Source: WLND01 sp040398845
Lineage (GTDB): Bacteria; Actinomycetota; Actinomycetes; S36-B12
Assembly (NCBI GenBank): GCA_040398845.1
Contig: JBBATH010000016.1
Span: forward strand, 1 to 64,000
DNA: 64,000 bases
Direction: 5' to 3'
The notes beneath the pieces are model-generated. The model saw only the letters and a list, made by a program, of their open reading frames with translations, was not told the origin of the DNA and did not search any database. Made by a program: the position numbers and the translations under genes. Below, piece by piece: positions 60,316-64,000 of this stretch (position 1 is its first letter; each line of letters starts with the position of its first letter).

Positions 60316-61614
60316 CTAGCGGAGGAAACCCTCGTAGTTGCGCTGCTGAAGTTGTGACTCAATCTGCTTCACCGTGTCGAGGCCGACACCCACCATGATG
60401 AGCAGGCTGGTACCACCGAAGATGAAGTTCGAAGAAACGTCAAGGAATCCAAATGCGAACACCGGGACGACCGCGATGAGTCCCAGGTAAATAGACCCGG
60501 GCGCAGTCAGTCGTGTGAGGACGTAGTCAAGGTAATCAGCAGTCGGCTTGCCCGCTCGGATGCCGGGAATGAACCCGCCGTACTTCTTCATATTGTCGGC
60601 TACTTCAACCGGGTTGAACGTTATCGATACGTAGAAGTAGCAGAAGAACACGATGAGAAGGAAGTAGAAGGCAAGGTACCAACCACCCGTGCCGGTTCCG
60701 AAGTTCTGCTGAATCCAGATCGACCACGGAGCAGTACTACCGGTCAACTGCACGAACAGCGTTGGCAGGAAGAGCAGCGACGATGCGAAAATAACCGGGA
60801 TAACTCCAGCCATATTCACCTTCAGCGGGATGTACGTGGAGGTTCCCCCATACATTCGCCTGCCGACCATGCGCTTGGCGTATTGAACTGGAATCCGACG
60901 TTGGGCCTGCTCGACGAAGACGACAAGGGCAATCACGACGAGTCCGACTGCCAGCGTCATTGCGAAGGTAAGCGGACCCTTGGCTCCCCAGATGGAAGCG
61001 AACTGAGACGGCACACTCGCGATAATCGAGGTAAAGATCAAGAGCGACATGCCATTGCCGATACCGCGTTCGGTGATCAACTCACCAAACCACATGATCA
61101 CGGCCGTACCGGCGGTCATGACGATGACCATCACGAGAATGATCCATACACCCTGGTCAGGGATGATCGCCTCGTTGCAACCGCTGAACAGTGCCCCCGG
61201 AGTCCGAGCCAGCGACAGGATTGCGGTCGACTGCAGGATTGCCAGCCCGATTGTGAGGAATCGCGTGTACTGCGTGATCTTGGCCTGACCCGCTTGGCCA
61301 TCCTTCTTGAGGGTCTCGAGTCGGGGGATGACCACTGTGAGCAGTTGCAGAATGATGCTCGCCGTGATGTACGGCATGATCCCAAGCGCGAACACCGACA
61401 ACTGAAGCAGGGCGCCACCACTGAAGAGGTTGATCAGTGCATAGATCGAATTACCCTCGACGACATCGATACACCGCTGGATCGCCGCGTAGTCGACTCC
61501 CGGGGTCGGCAACACCGACCCGAGCCGGAAAATTGCAAGTAGGCCCAGTGTGAACAGGATCTTCTTACGAAGGTCCGGCGTACGCAGGGCGGCTCCGAAC
61601 GCACTGATGTGCAC
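60316..61614 (-). CDS. secY: Protein translocase subunit SecY
   Basis: SecY is the central pore of the Sec export channel. The 432 residues span ten membrane helices. Diagnostic parts are the plug and helix 2 region (GALLQLSVFALGIMPYITAS), ITERGIGNGMSLLIF, YAKRMVGRRMYGGTSTYIPL with the cytosolic loop, and GGFIPGIRAGKPT. The start is GTG at 61614. The promoter for secY-adk-map could lie in the 46 bp upstream, but none is obvious. Confidence 0.98.
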   Translation of the reverse strand: MHISAFGAALRTPDLRKKILFTLGLLAIFRLGSVLPTPGVDYAAIQRCIDVVEGNSIYALINLFSGGALLQLSVFALGIMPYITASIILQLLTVVIPRLETLKKDGQAGQAKITQYTRFLTIGLAILQSTAILSLARTPGALFSGCNEAIIPDQGVWIILVMVIVMTAGTAVIMWFGELITERGIGNGMSLLIFTSIIASVPSQFASIWGAKGPLTFAMTLAVGLVVIALVVFVEQAQRRIPVQYAKRMVGRRMYGGTSTYIPLKVNMAGVIPVIFASSLLFLPTLFVQLTGSTAPWSIWIQQNFGTGTGGWYLAFYFLLIVFFCYFYVSITFNPVEVADNMKKYGGFIPGIRAGKPTADYLDYVLTRLTAPGSIYLGLIAVVPVFAFGFLDVSSNFIFGGTSLLIMVGVGLDTVKQIESQLQQRNYEGFLR

Positions 61615-61660
61615 TGTGCCTCCCGCTCAGATTTCGGTATGCATGAATGAACGAATTGAA

Positions 61661-62101
61661 TCAGATCTCGGTGGCCGAACCACCCGCGGCCACGATCTTC
61701 TCACGAGCACTGTCCGAGAACGCATCAGCGCTCACCTTCACTGCGACCGCGATATCGCCGAGCCCGAGGACCTTGACCTTCTGGCCCTTACGGACGGCTC
61801 CCTTGGCCACGAGATCTGCGACGGTGACCTCGCCACCACCCGGGAACAACTTCTCCAAGGCCGCGACGTTCACTACTTGAAACTCAACTCGATTCGGATT
61901 CTTGAAGCCCTTGAGCTTCGGCAGACGCATATGCAGGGGCATCTGGCCGCCCTCGAACCGAGCGGGGACCTGGTAGCGAGCCTTCGTACCCTTGGTACCA
62001 CGGCCAGCAGTCTTGCCCTTCGACGCCTCTCCGCGTCCAACGCGGGTCTTCGCCGTCTTCGCGCCCGGAGCCGGGCGCAGATGATGAACCTTAAGCGTCA
62101 T
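61661..62101 (-). CDS. rplO: 50S ribosomal protein L15
   Basis: L15 helps late 50S assembly. The 146 residues start MTLKVHHLRPAPGAKTAKTR and include GRGEASKGKTAGRGTKGTKA and FEGGQMPLHMRLPKLKGFKN. It lies 2 bp after rpmD. Confidence 0.98.
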   Translation of the reverse strand: MTLKVHHLRPAPGAKTAKTRVGRGEASKGKTAGRGTKGTKARYQVPARFEGGQMPLHMRLPKLKGFKNPNRVEFQVVNVAALEKLFPGGGEVTVADLVAKGAVRKGQKVKVLGLGDIAVAVKVSADAFSDSAREKIVAAGGSATEI

Positions 62102-62103
62102 GG

Positions 62104-62286
62104 TTAGTCGACCTCCTCGACGACAACTAGATGGGACACCATGTTGACCATGCCCCGGAATTCTGGACGGTCGTCCTTGACGACGGTGTCACCTATGCGC
62201 TTGAGACCGAGTGAGCGCAACGTATCGCGCTGATTCGAAGTCCCACCGATCTTCGACTTTGTCTGCGTGACCTTGAGGCGGCTCAT
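62104..62286 (-). CDS. rpmD: 50S ribosomal protein L30
   Basis: A 60-residue protein: SRLKVTQTKSKIGGTSNQRD, then TLRSLGLKRIGDTVVKDDRP and the end HLVVVEEVD. The gene overlaps rpsE by 4 bp (ATGA) and leads directly into rplO. Confidence 0.97.
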   Translation of the reverse strand: MSRLKVTQTKSKIGGTSNQRDTLRSLGLKRIGDTVVKDDRPEFRGMVNMVSHLVVVEEVD

Positions 62287-62879
62287 GACGCGCTCAATCC
62301 TGCTGCACGAGCCCGGAGCAGGGCCGCCGGAGCGACATCCTCTAATGACAGGCCGCGACGAGCAGCCACCGCCTCCGGCGACTCGAGCATCTTCAGTGCC
62401 TTAACCGTCGCATGAACCACGTTGATCGCGTTATCAGAGCCCATCGACTTGCTGAGGATGTCGTGAATCCCAGCGCACTCCAACACCGCACGAACCGGAC
62501 CACCGGCGATGACCCCGGTACCGGGAGCGGCCGGACGCAGCATCACGACCCCAGCTGACGCCTCACCTGTAATCGGGTGGGGAATCGTGCCCTGAATCCT
62601 CGGGACGCGGAAGAAGCTCTTCTTCGCCTCCTCGACACCCTTGGCAATCGCGGCCGGCACCTCTTTGGCCTTGCCGTAACCCACACCTACCTGGCCATCT
62701 CCGTCACCGACGATCACGAGAGCGGTGAAGCTAAACCGACGGCCACCCTTGACGACCTTCGACACGCGGTTGATCGCGACCACCCGCTCAATGAACGCGG
62801 ATTTCTCCTCGCGAGGACTGCGTTCCTTGCGATCCTTGCGCTCGCCTGCGCCACTCCCGCGGCGCTGCGTTGCTGACAT
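62283..62879 (-). CDS. rpsE: 30S ribosomal protein S5
   Basis: S5 affects decoding accuracy. The 198 residues have a charged N-terminal extension (GSGAGERKDRKERSPREEKS), then the conserved VVKGGRRFSFTALVIVGDGD, VGYGKAKEVPAAIAKGVEEA and the C-terminal domain (GPVRAVLECAGIHDILSKSM). It overlaps rpmD by 4 bp. Confidence 0.98.
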   Translation of the reverse strand: MSATQRRGSGAGERKDRKERSPREEKSAFIERVVAINRVSKVVKGGRRFSFTALVIVGDGDGQVGVGYGKAKEVPAAIAKGVEEAKKSFFRVPRIQGTIPHPITGEASAGVVMLRPAAPGTGVIAGGPVRAVLECAGIHDILSKSMGSDNAINVVHATVKALKMLESPEAVAARRGLSLEDVAPAALLRARAAGLSAS

Positions 62880-62918
62880 AGGAATACCTCTCTAATTCTT
62901 TCGAAAACCGGTTACGAC

Positions 62919-63302
62919 TTAGAAGTCCAGGCCACCCTCGCGGGCGCCATCCGCGAGTGCCGCGACGCGGCCGTGGTACCTGTTGCCTCCACGATCGAAG
63001 ACGACGCTTTCGACACCGGCCTGCTTCGCGCGCTCTGCGACCAACTGCCCAACCTTGCGAGCCTTGGCGGTTTTATCATCCACCGCACCCCGGAGGTCAA
63101 CCTCCATCGTGGACGCAGACGCCAACGTGTGGCCCTTCGTGTCATCGACGATCTGCGCAACCACGTGCCGCGCAGACCGGGTGACGACCAGACGCGGCCG
63201 CGCTGGAGTGCCCGACACCTTCTTGCGCACTCGGATATGACGTCGCTTCCGTCCAACCGCAACCTTGTTGCCGGAACCCAACTTGATACCGAAGGAACTC
63301 AC
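62919..63302 (-). CDS. rplR: 50S ribosomal protein L18
   Basis: L18 binds 5S rRNA. The 127 residues contain RKRRHIRVRKKVSGTPARPR, LVVTRSARHVVAQIVDDTKG and the end YHGRVAALADGAREGGLDF. It overlaps rplF by 4 bp and is 39 bp ahead of rpsE. Confidence 0.98.
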   Translation of the reverse strand: MSSFGIKLGSGNKVAVGRKRRHIRVRKKVSGTPARPRLVVTRSARHVVAQIVDDTKGHTLASASTMEVDLRGAVDDKTAKARKVGQLVAERAKQAGVESVVFDRGGNRYHGRVAALADGAREGGLDF

Positions 63303-63838
63303 TTCTTACCCGCCTTTCCAGCCTTGCGGCGGATGACTTCACCCTCGTAGCGCACACCTTTGCCCTTGTAAGGCTCGGGCTTGCGCAACTTACGGATATT
63401 CGCGGCGACCTCGCCGACCTGCTGCTTGTCAATCCCCTGAACCTTGAACTTCACCGGGCTATCGACCTGGAAGGCGATGCCCTCCGGGGCGGTGATGAGA
63501 ACCGAATGGCTAAAGCCAAGCTGAAACTCCAGGTCTGAGCCCTTCGCCGCGACGCGGTAACCCGTGCCCACGATCTCCAGACTCTTCTCGAACCCTGTCG
63601 TGACGCCGGTGACCATATTCGCGACAAGCGTGCGCGTCAGACCGTGGAGCGCACGTGACTGCCGCTCATCGTTGGGTCGCACGACGATGAGGTTGCCCTC
63701 CTCAGCGCGAACCTCAATCGGTACGGCCACCGTGAGGCTCAACGAGCCCCTGGGGCCAGTGATGACAACATCCTGGCCAGCAATCGTTGTCTGGACCCCA
63801 GTCGGAACCGGGATCGGCAGACGCCCAATACGTGACAT
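63299..63838 (-). CDS. rplF: 50S ribosomal protein L6
   Basis: L6 lies near the factor-binding site. The 179 residues start MSRIGRLPIPVPTGVQTTIA and include GPRGSLSLTVA, GTGYRVAAKGSDLEFQLGFS and the L6 signature EPYKGKGVRYEGEVIRRKAG. It follows rpsH by 18 bp. Confidence 0.98.
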   Translation of the reverse strand: MSRIGRLPIPVPTGVQTTIAGQDVVITGPRGSLSLTVAVPIEVRAEEGNLIVVRPNDERQSRALHGLTRTLVANMVTGVTTGFEKSLEIVGTGYRVAAKGSDLEFQLGFSHSVLITAPEGIAFQVDSPVKFKVQGIDKQQVGEVAANIRKLRKPEPYKGKGVRYEGEVIRRKAGKAGKK

Positions 63839-63856
63839 CCTCGAACTCCTTTCCGA

Positions 63857-64000
63857 CTACCAGACGTAGGCGAGAACTTCTCCGCCTACACCCTTGCTAT
63901 GTGCCTGACGGTCCGTGAGGAGACCGCCCGACGTGGACAGAATTGCAACCCCGAGGCCTCCGAGGACGCGCGGGATCGTCGTGCTCTTCGCGTACACGCG
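63857..64000 (-). CDS. rpsH: 30S ribosomal protein S8, 3' part
   Basis: The last 47 codons read TTIPRVLGGLGVAILSTSGG, LLTDRQAHSKGVGGEVLAYV and a final Trp, the C-terminus of S8 (ILSTSxGLLTDxxA, GGEVLAYVW). The rest of the gene lies to the right of the window. Confidence 0.96.
   Translation of the reverse strand, partial: RVYAKSTTIPRVLGGLGVAILSTSGGLLTDRQAHSKGVGGEVLAYVW

Overview
The window is a stretch of a high-GC actinobacterial chromosome, most likely from the class Actinomycetes. The evidence is a WhiD/WhiB3-type WhiB regulator beside groES-groEL, a guaB-guaB3-GMC oxidoreductase-guaA cluster, a PerM/DUF6350 gene upstream of purN-purH, folD followed by DUF3017, and many GTG starts with GTGA/ATGA stop-start overlaps. 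The gene order from guaB to the ribosomal genes follows the conserved order known from mycobacteria and streptomycetes. The genus cannot be told from this sequence.

Layout. 1-10.4 kb: a partial DUF4190 protein, then on the minus strand DUF3017-folD, a DMT transporter, purH-purN, two membrane proteins, a TSUP transporter, sucC-sucD and a free-standing B12-binding mutase subunit. 10.5-17.6 kb: glycerate kinase and a UvrD/PcrA helicase, a small toxin-antitoxin pair, a secreted M15-like protein and a PIG-L deacetylase. 17.6-27.4 kb: guaA, a GMC oxidoreductase with a CD225-like tail, a succinate-semialdehyde dehydrogenase, guaB3 and guaB, then a MerR/B12 (CarH-type) regulator divergent from whiD. 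27.4-29.7 kb: an accessory pocket with a decayed FecR/OmpA-like gene. 29.7-39 kb: groEL and groES under two CIRCE operators, a THUMP-like methyltransferase, homocysteine methyltransferase, tsaD-rimI-tsaB-tsaE, a hydrolase and alr. 39.0-43.3 kb: an insertion between alr and nnrD holding an IS5-type remnant, a 25-bp repeat, an AT-richer nucleotidase gene, a VapC module and broken gene pieces. 43.3-64 kb: nnrD-acpS-glmS, DUF389, a collagen-like protein, glmM, rpsI-rplM, an ABC-F protein, a cupin, truA and the alpha/spc ribosomal operons (rplQ back to a partial rpsH), all on the minus strand apart from DUF389.

Most of the window is housekeeping: purine synthesis, the TCA step at succinyl-CoA, tRNA t6A synthesis, cell-wall precursors, chaperones, translation and protein export. 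The most unusual signal is non-coding. Four intergenic copies (595-690, 27415-27505, 51732-51811, 58766-58886) of one element of about 77 bp can be aligned almost base for base. The element has three arms of the type GAAATGAC and one complementary arm, so different hairpins compete, and its 3' end runs into a G-rich tract that in three copies fits a G-quadruplex motif. The fourth copy has changed its arms in a compensating way. I could not run a search, so whether this family is already described is unknown.
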